Assembly (NCBI GenBank): GCA_021292105.1
Contig: CM037861.1
Coordinates: forward strand, 50,432,920 to 50,496,919
Reading direction: 5' to 3'
DNA: 64,000 nucleotides
Source: Anadara kagoshimensis
Taxonomy: Eukaryota > Mollusca > Bivalvia > Arcoida > Arcidae
Shown: piece by piece, positions 12,540 through 21,300 of the stretch
Position numbering within the stretch: position 1 is the stretch's first letter
Layout: each line of letters begins with the position of its first letter
Program-made: the position numbers and the translations under genes
The notes under the pieces: generated by a model
Seen by the model: the letters and a program-made list of their open reading frames with translations, nothing else
Databases searched by the model: none
What the model was told of the DNA's origin: nothing

Positions 12540-15500
12540 ATGGTATATGATATATGTATACTTACTATATTCGTTGGCTAGTGTGTAGGGAACCAGTCGT
12601 TCCAGCCAAAGGTTATCGAGCATTGTCATTGACATAAACCCAATGTCTATCTATAAAGTATAAAAGTTCGATATGTAAACTAAGTTGATAAAATAATATC
12701 AAAAGCCTTATATTTATAGATAATTATTATTTTGTCATCCACGGCATGTTTTCAATGAATGACTTCAAGTTTGTAATTTGTGATTATGGTTTGAAAACGG
12801 ATTGGTATGTTTGTTTTTGAGTTATTGTGAGTAATTATAAATGAAATGAAAGCTAAGATAATGTGCACAATATTCAGCTGTTTTCTATTATAAACGGATA
12901 TCACTTTTGTATATTAAATATATCAAAAACAAACATACTAATTAATGCACGAATTACAATCCATAAGCAAAGTTAAAAGTTTGTAACTGACAAGTCAGGT
13001 AGGACACGTGAACTTCCGCCAGGGAAGTGAGGCCGGGTGTTCCGGAAGGGTAAGCACCTCCTGTTAAGCTACCCGCCACGTGTGTATAATCAAAATTGTG
13101 TGAAAGGAACACGAAACTGTGGGCCGTCAAATATATCCAGGAAAATCCTGAACACAGAGACATAAATCTTATCAACAATACTGTAATGACGGCCAAAATT
13201 TTTTGGAGGACCTTGATAAGCCTAGGCTTGCAATATATAATAAATAAATCTACATAAGGTGTGTCACATCGTCATGATTTATGGTGGGGGGTTATATTAT
13301 TTTGTTCCAAAAAAGAAGCATGATTATTATATTGATAAAAATGTGTTACTTCCCCCAAATAAGAGTGTGTGGTACTCGTACAGGCTTATTGGATAAAAAG
13401 TTTGGTTGGTAATTCAGATGTTTTTGGTTGTTGTACAAAATACAGTTTAGTTGAGTAATGGTGTTTAACGTCCCAGTCAAGAATATTTCACTTATATCGA
13501 GACGTTGCCGGCTATTAGCGAAGGTGCAGAAATTATGCCTGTGCGTTGCGCTTATGACATTATACAGCAGGGTTCTTAATCGTGCCAAGCCTACCGTGAC
13601 ACGATACCTCGTTTATTTTAAGTTCCCAAAGAACGTGACTTCCATTTTGTGATGCCGAGTGCTTGGCGAAAGAACAGTCACTATCAACTTTCAAGTCTTG
13701 GGTTACCCCCAGTCGGGGTTCGAACCCACGACCTCCCACTTAAAGAGCGAGCACTCTAACAACTGAGCTACCGTAGTGGTCTAGATTTTGCTTGATCAAT
13801 AAATGATAATTAAAACAAAACTTGTTGAATCAACTCATTTGGGGTTAAATAAAGATTATTTTCTACCTCTTCATTATAAATATCGCCCTCTGTTAAAGGT
13901 ATGCTTCTTTCATCTTGATCAAATATCCTTGAAGCAACAGTCTAGATTAACAAATTACAAGTTTATACATTAAAATAGCGGAAATTGACTAATATAGAAT
14001 TTGCAGTCAAAATTTAAACTTGATATACTTCTTCCATCTTGACCGAATACATCCTTGAAGCAACAGTCTAAATTAACAAATTACAAAGTTTATACATAAA
14101 AATGTCGTGAATTGACTAATATAGAATTTGCAGTCAAAATTGAAACTTGGTATACTTCTTCCATCTTGGTCGAATATATCCTTGAAGATACAGTCTAAAT
14201 TAGCAAATTACAATTACAATGTATAAAAATGTCGGAATTTGAGCAATATAGAATTTGCAGTCAAAATTGAAAATTGGTATACTTCTTCCATCTTGACGAA
14301 CACATTCTTGAAGCAAAATCTAAATTAACAAATTACAACATGTCTAAACATTAAAATGTCGGAAATTGAGCAATCAGGAAATTGTTTTGAACATCGAATC
14401 TTTTGTTTCAAAGACGGTCCGTTATAAAATTAGGTCAACCATTCAAAATGTTTTGCCAAGTTTTGACGATGAAGTTTGATTTGGACCAAAAAAAAAAAGA
14501 AATCAATGATTAGCAATATAAAGACCAAATAAATAAATAAATAATAAATAAATAAATAAATAAATAAATATAAATAAATAAATAAAAATAAATATTTTAA
14601 TGGCATTTTTCTCAAACTTCTAAATAATTAAACTTCACGATAGTGCCTTTTTAATATTTTCACATATATTAACATTATATTGATAAAGTAATTTCTAACA
14701 TATACATTTAATGGCCATTACCTTAAGGCCAAGTGTCTATAGATGTTGAAAAACCTGTCAAAAAATTAATAATCAAATTAATTAAAACTTAAAAAAACTT
14801 ACTTAGGTTCAAGTTCTGTTCCGGACAGGTATTATCTTCCTTGTGGCACGGGCACATCTGGAAAAAAAAAAAAGACACAGATTAATTTAATAAATATCTG
14901 GACCAATACTTTTGAATATATTTCTCTATCTCTTACCGAATGAAAATAAAAAAAATAATATAGAATATAAAAATTTGAAGGTAACTTTGCAAAAAACTAG
15001 TTTATTTATCAGTTCGTAAAGATGCTATTTTTAAGATTTTAATAAGTAATGCAATTGTTACTGTCTTAAAATGTTTTAACCGCCCTTTTCTCGTATCCAT
15101 ATTTCCAAAAAATGTTGTAATTTTGTAGCTCAAGAAGGTCGTTTCGGAATTGAATTTCTCATTAGAAGTGCTCAGACCAAAATTATGGAAATCCAAATAT
15201 TTTTAAGATGTTGAAATGAGAAAAATAGGACTAATGTGTATTTTACCAAATTCACCTAACACAATGCTTTGACCGAATACGTATAGCTTAGTATTTTGAG
15301 GAATTTCAAAATTTCAGAAGCAAATGGTTTAATTGAACAATGTTAATCTGACTGTTCTATGAGTTGCCTCCTGGGTTAACTAAAACCTCGGGAATACGTA
15401 GTCCACCAGCAGAAATACCTACCAAGTACGGAATGCCTGAGTCACATTAATAACTTAGTCTAGGATTCATCACTTAATCCTGGATTTTCTTTACTTCATT

Positions 15501-16504
15501 GGAATTACAGTGTATAACTCCACTTAAGTAGTTAATTCCACTTAACTGTAGTTAAACATCTAATTAACATGAAGCAGAGAAAATGCATTTTCTCTCACTT
15601 AATTCAACTGAAGCTGAGTTAACTAGAGTTAACTTAAATTAAAGTCACATTAATGTGCTTCATCCTAGATTAAGTAGCAATAATCATAGATGAAGTTACT
15701 TAATCCAGGATTAAGTAGCATTAATCCTAGATTAAGTAAATTAATCCTAGATTAAGTAAATTAATCCTAGATTAAGCAAATAATGTGACTCAGGCATTCC
15801 ACAACCAAGTACTTATAGTGATTACTAAACAAGTTTTTAATTTTACAGCAGTAGACGACCGTTTTAAAACTACAGTAACCACGCGATACATTATAGCTAC
15901 AGTAAAGCAACATGTCATAAGTTTAACACTAAGCTAACCAATCATCATCTCATCTCGGTACCTCGTTAGTGCCATCTCGGTACCTCGTTAGTGCCATCTC
16001 GGTACCTCGTTAGTGCCATCTCGGTACCTCGTTAGTGCCATCTCGGTACCTCGTTAGTGCCATCTCGGTACCTCGTTAGTGCCATCTCGGTACCTCGTTA
16101 GTGCCATCTCGGTACCTCGTTAGTGCCATCTCGGTACCTCGTTAGTGCCATCTCGGTACCTCGTTAGTGCCATCTCGGTACCTCGTTAGTGCCATCTCGG
16201 TACCTCGTTAGTGACATCTCGGTACCTCGTTAGTGCCATCTCGGTACCTCGTTAGTGCCATCTCGGCAGTTTTTCTACCGCTGATATCTATATCTGGACA
16301 GCTTTTTGGGTCACTAACTATCCATATATCGTCAGCTGAACTTTGACTCCTTTGACACTTGTCTCAGTGTTAAACTATCGACAGGCCTGTATTGTATTTT
16401 GTTTTGTCATCCATTATAAATTATGTACTTACACAGACCGGAAACGGATCCACAATATCCCAAGACAAATTCCACACCAAGAGAATATAGTAAACCTTGT
16501 CCAT
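4991..16504 (-). CDS. Astacin-family zinc metalloprotease with CCP and MAM domains (10-exon model)
   Basis: Secreted M12A endopeptidase, predicted to be extracellular. Model exons: 16504-16433, 14857-14803, 12646-12566, 12220-12082, 10326-10145, 8845-8627, 8042-7857, 7066-6923, 6311-6212, 5195-5048; all junctions are GT-AG and phase-compatible, giving 442 codons. Order: hydrophobic N-terminus (1-24), short propeptide-like part, astacin domain (about 54-249), CCP (251-311), MAM (about 317-442). The zinc-binding signature HELMHALGFLHEHNRFDRD begins at residue 146, and the Met-turn SVMHY has Met200. The four standard astacin cysteines are present (TCIRF, NGCYS, GRDC, HRYQC). There is an extra pair in CDKNKEHSEC. 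The MAM domain lacks its usual C-terminal GDIAxDDI part. Either exon 10 reads on to the stop at 4991-4993 (460 aa), or it splices at the strong donor at 5047 to an exon I did not find. Exons 1-2 are less certain than 3-10. A 5'UTR intron is implied by an acceptor at 16515. Confidence 0.85.
5950..6056 (+). mobile_element. Retroelement 3'-tail fragment
   Basis: Matches the tail seen at 3624-3800 in reverse: 'ACAGGAGGTGCTTACC', then 'GGAAGTTCACGTGTTAAA', then 'CAAAGTTTTTACT'. No coding part. It lies in the intron between exons 9 and 10 of the astacin gene. Confidence 0.7.
6212..6311 (-). CDS. Astacin gene exon 9 (MAM domain, middle)
   Basis: Joins exon 8 to make GSNLGQYLYLETS, the conserved MAM G-x-Y-L strand, then continues to DIEECNYNTECI. 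Acceptor TTTTTAG, donor GTAAGT. The intron upstream carries two hammerhead repeat copies in the sense orientation. Confidence 0.85.
6361..6406 (-). ncRNA. Hammerhead ribozyme, type I, core intact with a GUU triplet
   Basis: On the minus strand, in order: GGCACTA (stem I 5'), CTGATGA box, GGAAT-TGT-ATTCC perfect stem II with a 3-nt loop, GAAA box, C-GGTC-G tiny stem III, cleavage triplet GTT, then TAGTGTC (stem I 3', 7 bp with one G-U pair). Only the triplet departs from the family consensus GUC; NUH triplets including GUU are known to be cleavable, usually more slowly. The predicted cut is between 6368 and 6367, inside an astacin intron in the sense orientation, 56 nt upstream of exon 9. Activity is inferred, not shown. 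Confidence 0.75.
6788..6831 (-). ncRNA. Hammerhead ribozyme copy, core-mutated
   Basis: Same layout as 6361-6406. Stem I (GCACTA/TAGTGC) and the GTC triplet are intact. The box reads CTGATAA instead of CTGATGA (conserved G8 changed), and stem II has one G-U pair. Likely inactive. Sense orientation in the same astacin intron. Confidence 0.6.
6923..7066 (-). CDS. Astacin gene exon 8 (MAM domain, first part)
   Basis: Acceptor after a T-rich tract (TTTTTTTTAG), donor GTAAGA. Encodes CSFDEAERLCGWKNSGWTQ followed by TGPDGDETERGSNL, the usual MAM start (C-F-E...LCGW...W...TGP..D). Phase 1 at both ends. Confidence 0.88.
7857..8042 (-). CDS. Astacin gene exon 7 (CCP/sushi domain)
   Basis: A single exon encodes one whole CCP module of 61 residues. 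It opens ECKAPPHVDNG, continues GSEARYKCWEGFILFGA, then RRCQLDGTWSGQQPYC, so the four cysteines and the late Trp are in standard spacing. The phase-1 to phase-1 exon is typical of shuffled extracellular modules. A longer ORF across this locus is out of frame and not real. Confidence 0.92.
7971..8262 (-). pseudogene. 150-bp tandem duplication of half the CCP exon (pseudo-exon at about 8119-8190)
   Basis: 'AGATCCAACCTTTCT' at 7969 recurs at 8119, and the match runs about 145 bp through the 5' half of the CCP exon into the upstream intron. In the upstream copy the exon part has one extra base after the acceptor-like AG. This shifts the frame and gives an immediate TGA, and the 3' half of the module is absent. 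It cannot encode a second CCP. Confidence 0.75.
8627..8845 (-). CDS. Astacin gene exon 6 (Met-turn and C-terminal lobe)
   Basis: Acceptor TTTCACTAG, donor GTAAGT. Encodes KEANFHKRPVPELDPDYDFF, the Met-turn SVMHYSLYAFSKN, AQIGQRNALSTKDIQKLN and the closing cysteine of HRYQC. It ends in phase 1 and joins the CCP exon. Confidence 0.93.
8880..9060 (-). mobile_element. Retroelement 3'-tail fragment
   Basis: Shares 'TCCATGTC..AATCACAA', 'AAAACTTTGAAACTG' and 'GACACGTGAACTTC' with the tail at 3624-3800. Its end lies about 35 bp from the exon 6 acceptor. Confidence 0.75.
9217..9260 (-). ncRNA. Hammerhead ribozyme remnant (decayed)
   Basis: Stem I arms (GCACTA/TAGTGC) persist, but the boxes read CTGATTA and CAAA and stem II is broken. 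The surrounding repeat spans about 9185-9350. Sense orientation in intron 5 of the astacin gene. Confidence 0.5.
9893..10090 (+). mobile_element. tRNA-derived SINE-like element (Leu/Ser-type head)
   Basis: Begins with GGCCTCAGTGGCTGAGTG, an A-box-like start of a long-variable-arm tRNA, followed by a diverged B-box region (GATTCTAAC) and a body with 'GGGTTCTCTTGCCGA'. A related body seems to occur at 10395-10550. No intact tRNA fold is evident. Confidence 0.5.
10145..10326 (-). CDS. Astacin gene exon 5 (zinc-binding active site)
   Basis: Acceptor AAACAG; donor at GATG|GTATGA. Encodes CYSPVGKQ, then LSLGRDC, then the complete HExxHxxGxxHExxRxDRD signature and the NIQDG loop. Choosing the GTATGA donor joins NIQDG to KEANFHKRP, the normal astacin continuation. 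All zinc ligands and the catalytic Glu are intact. Confidence 0.93.
10395..10550 (+). repeat. SINE-like body fragment
   Basis: Contains 'GTTAGAATCCCACTGGGG' (B-box-like), then 'TTCTCTTACCGATGGCCGG', resembling the body at 9960-10030. Intronic. Confidence 0.4.
11032..11484. mobile_element. Multi-hairpin foldback element
   Basis: Three nested inverted repeats. The first (11032-11149) has arms of about 54 bp, nearly perfect, built round TTGTCCCTCGTTGACTCGA. The second (about 11238-11271) has arms CACTAGTTCTT/AAGAACTAGTG. The third (11394-11430) has perfect 12-bp arms GTTAGCGTGCAA/TTGCACGCTAAC. TTATTATATAGCAA at 11153 is repeated inverted at 11471-11484 and may mark the true termini of a 332-bp element. 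Noncoding; intronic. Confidence 0.7.
11488..11733. mobile_element. MITE-like element, family C, copy 2
   Basis: The left end (GGTTCCGGTATTACAATCAT, then TTCTTAACTAAGAT) is inverted at the right (TAAGTTAAGAAAT, then TGGTTGTGAATCCGGGGCC). Same family as 1449-1702. It abuts the foldback element. Confidence 0.55.
12082..12220 (-). CDS. Astacin gene exon 4
   Basis: Acceptor TTTTTGCAG, donor GTAATG. Encodes IEEKQTIQYAIFNLESK, then TCIRF with the first conserved astacin cysteine, then CDKNKEHSEC, an extra cysteine pair, and NYIQIVKENG. The phase joins exactly with exon 5 to give NGCYSP. Confidence 0.88.
12504..12537 (+). repeat. Poly-A tract
   Basis: An uninterrupted A run of about 34 bases close to the exon 3 donor, in the intron between exons 3 and 4. 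Confidence 0.95.
12566..12646 (-). CDS. Astacin gene exon 3 (start of catalytic domain)
   Basis: Encodes IGFMSMTMLDNLWLERLVPY and TLANEY. The NLW...VPYTL segment matches the usual N-terminal W-x(n)-IPY start of mature astacins. Donor GTAAGT at 12565-12560. Two acceptors lie 4 bp apart (12651 and 12647); the second gives the phase-compatible join to exon 2. Confidence 0.8.
12925..13240 (-). mobile_element. Retroelement 3' fragment
   Basis: Covers the tail and the end of the RT coding region (antisense of the 'GRHHNIVDKFDVS'-type C-terminus). Same arrangement as at 3624-3950. Frameshifted. Intronic. Confidence 0.75.
13453..13780 (-). mobile_element. tRNA-derived SINE, copy 2 (best preserved)
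   Basis: On the minus strand it starts ACCACTACGGTAGCTCAGTT (A-box region) and contains GGTTCGAACCC (perfect B box). The core follows and ends through 'CTCGATATAAGTGAAATATT' and 'TTGACTGGGACG'. The tRNA-like head lacks a full cloverleaf, and the long body shows this is a SINE, not a tRNA gene. Confidence 0.85.
13900..14370. repeat. Tandem repeat, about 125 bp x 4
   Basis: 'CAGTCTA(A/G)ATTA(A/G)CAAATTACAA' recurs near 13939, 14065, 14189 and 14316, together with 'TAGAATTTGCAGTCAAAATT' and 'TATACTTCTTCCATCTTG'. Unit about 124-129 bp. Intronic, noncoding. Confidence 0.8.
14526..14594 (+). repeat. AAAT microsatellite
   Basis: Runs of AAAT units with a few interruptions. An ORF across it (LFIYLYLFIY) is an artefact. 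Confidence 0.95.
14803..14857 (-). CDS. Astacin gene exon 2 (cysteine-rich pro-region, tentative)
   Basis: A 55-bp exon with a strong acceptor (long T run, then CCAG) and a GTAAGT donor. It encodes MCPCHKEDNTCPEQNLNL and ends in phase 1, which matches the acceptor chosen for exon 3. The sequence is not recognisable as a classic astacin propeptide. Confidence 0.55.
15110..15330 (-). repeat. Ribozyme-repeat copy, decayed
   Basis: The hammerhead region (15127-15172) keeps GAAA, but the first box reads CTAATGA and the stem I arms are mutated. The downstream repeat body 'ATGTTGAAATGAG' and 'TGTATTTTACCAAATTCACC' matches other copies. Sense in intron 1 of the astacin gene. Confidence 0.6.
15430..15803. 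mobile_element. MITE with exact 9-bp target duplication and internal repeats
   Basis: GGAATGCCTGAGTCACATTA at the left is inverted as TAATGTGACTCAGGCATTCC at the right. ACCAAGTAC flanks both ends (15421-15429 and 15804-15812). The interior holds repeats of ATTAATCCTAGATTAAGTAA. 9-bp duplications are typical of Mutator-like elements, though an hAT-type origin is not excluded. No transposase. Confidence 0.75.
15835..15870 (-). repeat. Truncated ribozyme-repeat remnant
   Basis: Only 'TTTTACAGCAGTAGACGACC' survives, before the sequence runs into the mariner-type MITE at 15900. Confidence 0.5.
15900..16394. mobile_element. Mariner-type MITE (family M) carrying a minisatellite
   Basis: The left end (CAGTAAAGCAACATGTCATA, then AGTTTAACACT) and right end (AGTGTTAAACTATCGACAGG, then CCTGTATTG) form an inverted repeat, flanked by TA at 15898-15899 and 16395-16396. 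The better preserved copy at 60221-60422 has the same termini. About 316 bp of the interior is the 22-bp minisatellite. It ends 38 bp from exon 1 of the astacin gene. Confidence 0.75.
15951..16266 (+). repeat. 22-bp minisatellite, about 14 copies
   Basis: The unit CATCTCGGTACCTCGTTAGTGC repeats almost without variation (one GTGACATC variant near 16212). Each unit carries GGTACC. The near-identity of the units suggests recent expansion inside the MITE. Confidence 0.97.
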
Positions 16505-16514
16505 CAAAGACGGT
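16433..16514 (-). CDS. Astacin gene exon 1 (start codon at 16504)
   Basis: Bounded by a polypyrimidine acceptor (CCTACCTTTCAG) and a consensus GTAAGT donor. ATG at 16504-16502 begins MDKVYYILLVWNLSWD, with a short hydrophobic run suited to a signal peptide. It ends in phase 0. The bases upstream of the ATG in this exon would be 5'UTR, so a further noncoding exon should lie above 16515. Assignment to this gene rests on strand, phase and position. Confidence 0.55.
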
Positions 16515-17329
16515 CTGAAAGGTAGGAAAAAGATAAGATTATTGCAGACGTTTATGTTTAAAATGTTTCAATTAGAGTTAGGTTGTGAAATAAATTATAT
16601 TGAGTAGGGTGATAAAAATCTAAACCATATCACTGAATCCCACCAATTCAACTTTTCATACAACGCCCTTAGTCCAAAACATGTTCTGTATTGATGTCAT
16701 AACAACTGTTAAAGGGTGTCACATAATTATAAAACCATCGACAACATACTGTTACTGGGCTTCATAACAAAACAAAAGCTTGTTGTCGGTTATACAAGGA
16801 TTCAAATCTGCGGAAGAAAGCTACAAATAAAATCCCTTCAAGTTTCCAAATTGGTGATCTAAAATATAAAGGAACGTTTCACCTTTCTTTTAAGTATGTG
16901 TGCATTTACTGATGACAAGGTTTCTTCCATTAAAGACTAAATTTATTAATTACATCGATGGCTTTTGCGAAAAAAAAATTCAGTGCTAGCTAATGATATT
17001 TCCAGATCAATCAATCTAAAATGAAGTCACCATCATATAATTTGTTGAACAATGAAGAGTCAGTCCCAGTAAGGTAGGGGATATCTAAAATGCATTATGG
17101 TATGACAATTCTCACTTTATTAATCAAACATTTCAGAATGATATTTCAAATTTTGATATATTTAGCATATGTTTTTACTAAAACTAAAATTCAAAAAAGT
17201 TTTTTTTTGTTTTAGGGGTATTTCTCATACAAATAGCAAAGCGTATCCTAATTATTTTCCAAATGGACAAATTCAGAAGTGAAACTTTTTAAATGTAGAA
17301 AAAGTGTTTTAATGCAAAAACTTGTATCT

Positions 17330-17375
17330 GGATTAACTAGATCGGAGACATGATTAACTAGATCGGAGACATGAA
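17330..17375 (+). repeat. Short direct duplication
   Basis: GATTAACTAGATCGGAGACAT occurs twice back to back (about 21 bp each). Confidence 0.8.
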
Positions 17376-18240
17376 CAATTTTCGAAAAGTGATTAGGATA
17401 GAAAACTTAAAAATAAAATCCAGTATCCAATGACACCAGTAGTATTATGTGACAAGCAGTTATATAATTTTAATTTCGTCCTTTGAGACCTAAAATGTTT
17501 TAAGATATTATTTATTTCTCAAAATTTGAAATGTTAGAACGTATTGTTTTTTGATTTATAAGGTTATTTCATTATAACTTCCTATAATTATTTCGCCAGC
17601 CAGCAACAAAAAAACTTATTAAATATAATATAAAAGTAAAAACTCTTAATAAAAGACACGAAATAACAATTACTCGATACAACATAAACAAAATGACTAT
17701 TAAAATGACATCACTCACTATATATTTTTGCAAGAACAAGACGCAAAACTATTTTTTTTAAAAAAGGTAGACTTTATGAATGGATTTGTTACTTACCGCT
17801 TATTGAAACTTGTACTGATACCAACATATAACCTATACAATGTTATGTTTCATTCTTAGAAAATATATTTAAATATAATTTTATTTGCTATACATGTACT
17901 TGAATCACTTACTTACGTATTTAGACAGTATGGACAATATTTACCTCTGTACATAGCGATACCTTTCTGTAAAGGACACTAAAAAACTACATATGTAATA
18001 GACAAGTGCCTTTACTTGTAGCTAAAATATATCTTTAGTCTCCAGCCCTTATTCAGTTAAAAACCGATGTCCTTCGTACACAGACGTCCTTTATAGTAAG
18101 GTTTAACGGTGTAAATCCGTATATAATTATATATTTTTTGAAGAGCCAATAAAAAATTGAAACTTGTATTTTGGTAGGGTCACTTTTAATATTTTTTGAA
18201 CCAGTATATGTTAGCCGTAGATGATTTGAAAATATTTTTC
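17376..18240. other. AT-rich sequence, no feature seen
   Basis: No exon with plausible splice sites and no recognised repeat. A possible minus-strand donor (GCG|GTAAGT near 17795) could belong to a 5'UTR exon of the astacin gene, but nothing else supports it. Confidence 0.4.
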
Positions 18241-18280
18241 TAATATACATAAAAGATATAATACACGAGGAATAAAAAGC

Positions 18281-18345
18281 AACACTGAGGAGGAATTGTA
18301 ATCCGAAACGGCCGTCTAGTGCTGTAAAGTTAAAACAGGTATAAT
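18281..18345 (+). ncRNA. Hammerhead ribozyme remnant, plus strand
   Basis: The 3' half is perfect (CCGAAAC-GGCC-GTC, TAGTGCT, then TGTAAAGTTAAAACAGGT). The first box reads CTGAGGA and the upstream stem I arm is lost. Truncated and inactive. Confidence 0.6.
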
Positions 18346-21300
18346 ATGTTATTTCATCATATAAAAAGTATCTAATTTTACTACGTTTTAAGATAATTGG
18401 CTACAGGAACATTAAATAAGTTTTCTGATGCAAAGAACATAAGTCCAACACCGGTAAGTTAAATAACGTCATTTTGAATACGCCTCGGCGTTATAGAAAA
18501 ACTGATAGTTGATTATATACTGTTTTTTTGTATGTTTGTTATTTTTCACCAGGTAGTTGCAATATGTTTATTACTTGAAAAAACATGTGGAATTTATAGA
18601 CTTTATATAAACATTGCGCAATATGTTTTTTTAATTTAATTGATGCAAGCATTCGTCATCCACTGGCTTAATTGTCAAGCCAAATTGGAGAATGTTATAC
18701 GCAAATGTATTTCCTTTTTAATTCAGAAGTCCCATGCAGTTATCTTGTTTTTTTTATTGTATTCATTTGTTTTGTTCTTGGTTGCTATGGTAATTTTTAA
18801 TGATGTTAAATAACTAAACATGATATGTTTACCCTTCCGCACCCGGCCTTACTTCCCGTGGTCATTTACTTGCTAGTTTTTAAAGTTTTTACCTTAAAGC
18901 TTTGAAATTCAGACATAGATAGGTATGATATTTTATATTGTTCATTGAAATGTACATATACAATGTATGAAGAAAAACTCAAGTTTTGTAAAAATAATCT
19001 TGTACGGTCAAAACATGTCTGATTAATCAAATCCATACATCTTCCGGGTTATGTTCTTGGAAATTTCAAATAAAACTCATCATGAATTTTTATGTGTGCA
19101 TTATTACCAAACCATTATTATTTTTGCAGCACTAGACAACCTTTTCAGAAAAAATCCTAACCATCAGTGCTCGGACTAAAATTGTGAAAATTTAAATATT
19201 TTTAAGGTGATAAAATGAGGAAATAGAATTACAAAATTCAATTCAATATGCAGTTGAGTAATAAAAAAAAGAAGAAAATAACAAAACTGCAATGGAAAGT
19301 AACAAGAATTACAAAGAAGACATACAATATTTCTGTTGCAATTACTCTGAGGTTGACCCTATTTTATAGAATGGCTGGACTAAAAGGCAAAGTAAAAATT
19401 TTGAAAACTGGCAATAAATCCTTTGAATAAATCAGTCCGATACTTGAACAAATACGTAGAATAATTTATATGTAATGAAACATTACGCAATGTGTTTATA
19501 TGTGTTTTATATTCAATTGGTGCAACCATTTGTCATCAACTCATTATCGTCTATTGATCTAGGAGAATATTATTGGTTGCTACCATAGATTTAAACCCTT
19601 ATAATTTCGTCTTTATATAACCATTTTAGATAATTTGAAAATTAAGACTTACATATAAAATATTACAAATTAAATTAACAGCAAAATAAAATTATAGACC
19701 ATTAGGTCTTAAGATCGCCGATTTAAAATAAAAATATTAAAATGTATAGGCCCTAGTGGTGTTGCAATTGCGCAAGATGCGTTTTGCAAGATTCTAACTT
19801 AGCATTCCAATTATATTGCAACGTGTATCTATTTACCATACCAAAGTGATAGTCATTAGTATGTTATATTGTCCATAGTAATGTAAAGTATAAAGAAATA
19901 CGCAAAAATTTGTTTGAATTATCTGTATGGACAGATAAATTCCCACGCATCATTCCGAGTCATGTTCGGAAAAATTTTATGACATGTTGTAAAGAATCTT
20001 ATGTGTGCATTATTACTGAACTTTTTTAATTCTGTAGCACTAGACGGCCATTTCAGAAAAATTCTTCATCAATAGTGCTCGGATCGAAATGTGGAAATCC
20101 AAATATTTTAAGATGTTGAAATGAGAAGATAGAATTACAAAATGTATTTTACCAAATCCACCTATACATGACAATTTTATTTAACAACTAGGGGTGCTTA
20201 GGTTTTGTAGAATTTAAAAAAATTAATAAGCATCAAAGTAATTAGAAAACAAATAAAAACTTCTTAAACTTTTAATGTTATTATACACACATTATAAATA
20301 CAATATATGCAGATAAGTAATAAAAACAGACTAAACAATGAATTGCATGGAAAAATTGCAAGTATTACAAAAAAACATTAAAACAATGTATTTCTGAAAA
20401 GATCCCCTATAATGCAGTACTCATGCATAAAACCGTTGATGTTTTTATTTGCAAAAATCTATGAAAGATAAATTACACAATTCAAAACAAGAAATACACC
20501 TCAATTTTGCAAACTGAGTAAAGAATCTAATTCAGAGTGACCATGTTAAGTTTTAAACCGGTACTGAGGACACGGGTAAAAATACCGACATGGACTATTT
20601 TATTTTCTCCGAGGAAACATAGATAATAGAAAGTTCATTGATAAAAATAGTCTGGGGTACATGAGGTACGTTTTCAATATACCAACGTTGGCGAGTGTTA
20701 TCCCATACATCACACAATATAGATGACACAATACGAGTACACAAAATAAGGGTTATTATTAAGATAGGAATCGTTATCATAAATTAAACTGACCGATAAA
20801 ACCACAATACGACTCTTAAACCTTACATCAGGATTCTACAATAGATTGTATCAACATCTAATCTGTAATCTACAACGCTTATGATACTCAAAAATATACC
20901 GATTATAAATATTTTCTCTACTAAATCAAATCTTTTCTTTCAAAAACTGTAAAATTTCAAGATGACAGGTTTATGACTTCAGTTTAAATTTATAATACAC
21001 AAAAGCAACTGTTAGATAAACTTACCCATTAACTCACAGCATACCCATAACTTACTCTAAACTTAAACTGGACAGTTGTGTTTAACCTTAACTTAAAATA
21101 ATAAATCTTTTGTGTCAGAATTTTTCTTTCATTTAATTCGAAAAATATCCAACAGTGAAAATATTTGAAAAATTAGAAAAAATAATTTAATTAAAGTAAA
21201 ACGTACCTCTTGTTTCCACTTTCAAATTAGGAATTCTACTTCAAACTTCGTGGACATTTAAACTCTTTTCTGAAGAAGAGATGAAAACTGTAAATATTTA

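Noticed and set aside
13700-13780. Candidate tRNA gene with perfect B box
   Set aside because: The A and B boxes are present, but there is no full cloverleaf, and the sequence continues into a shared repeat body; it is a SINE head.
15951-16266. CRISPR-like direct repeats
   Set aside because: 22-bp units are directly adjacent with no spacers, in a eukaryotic setting; it is a minisatellite.
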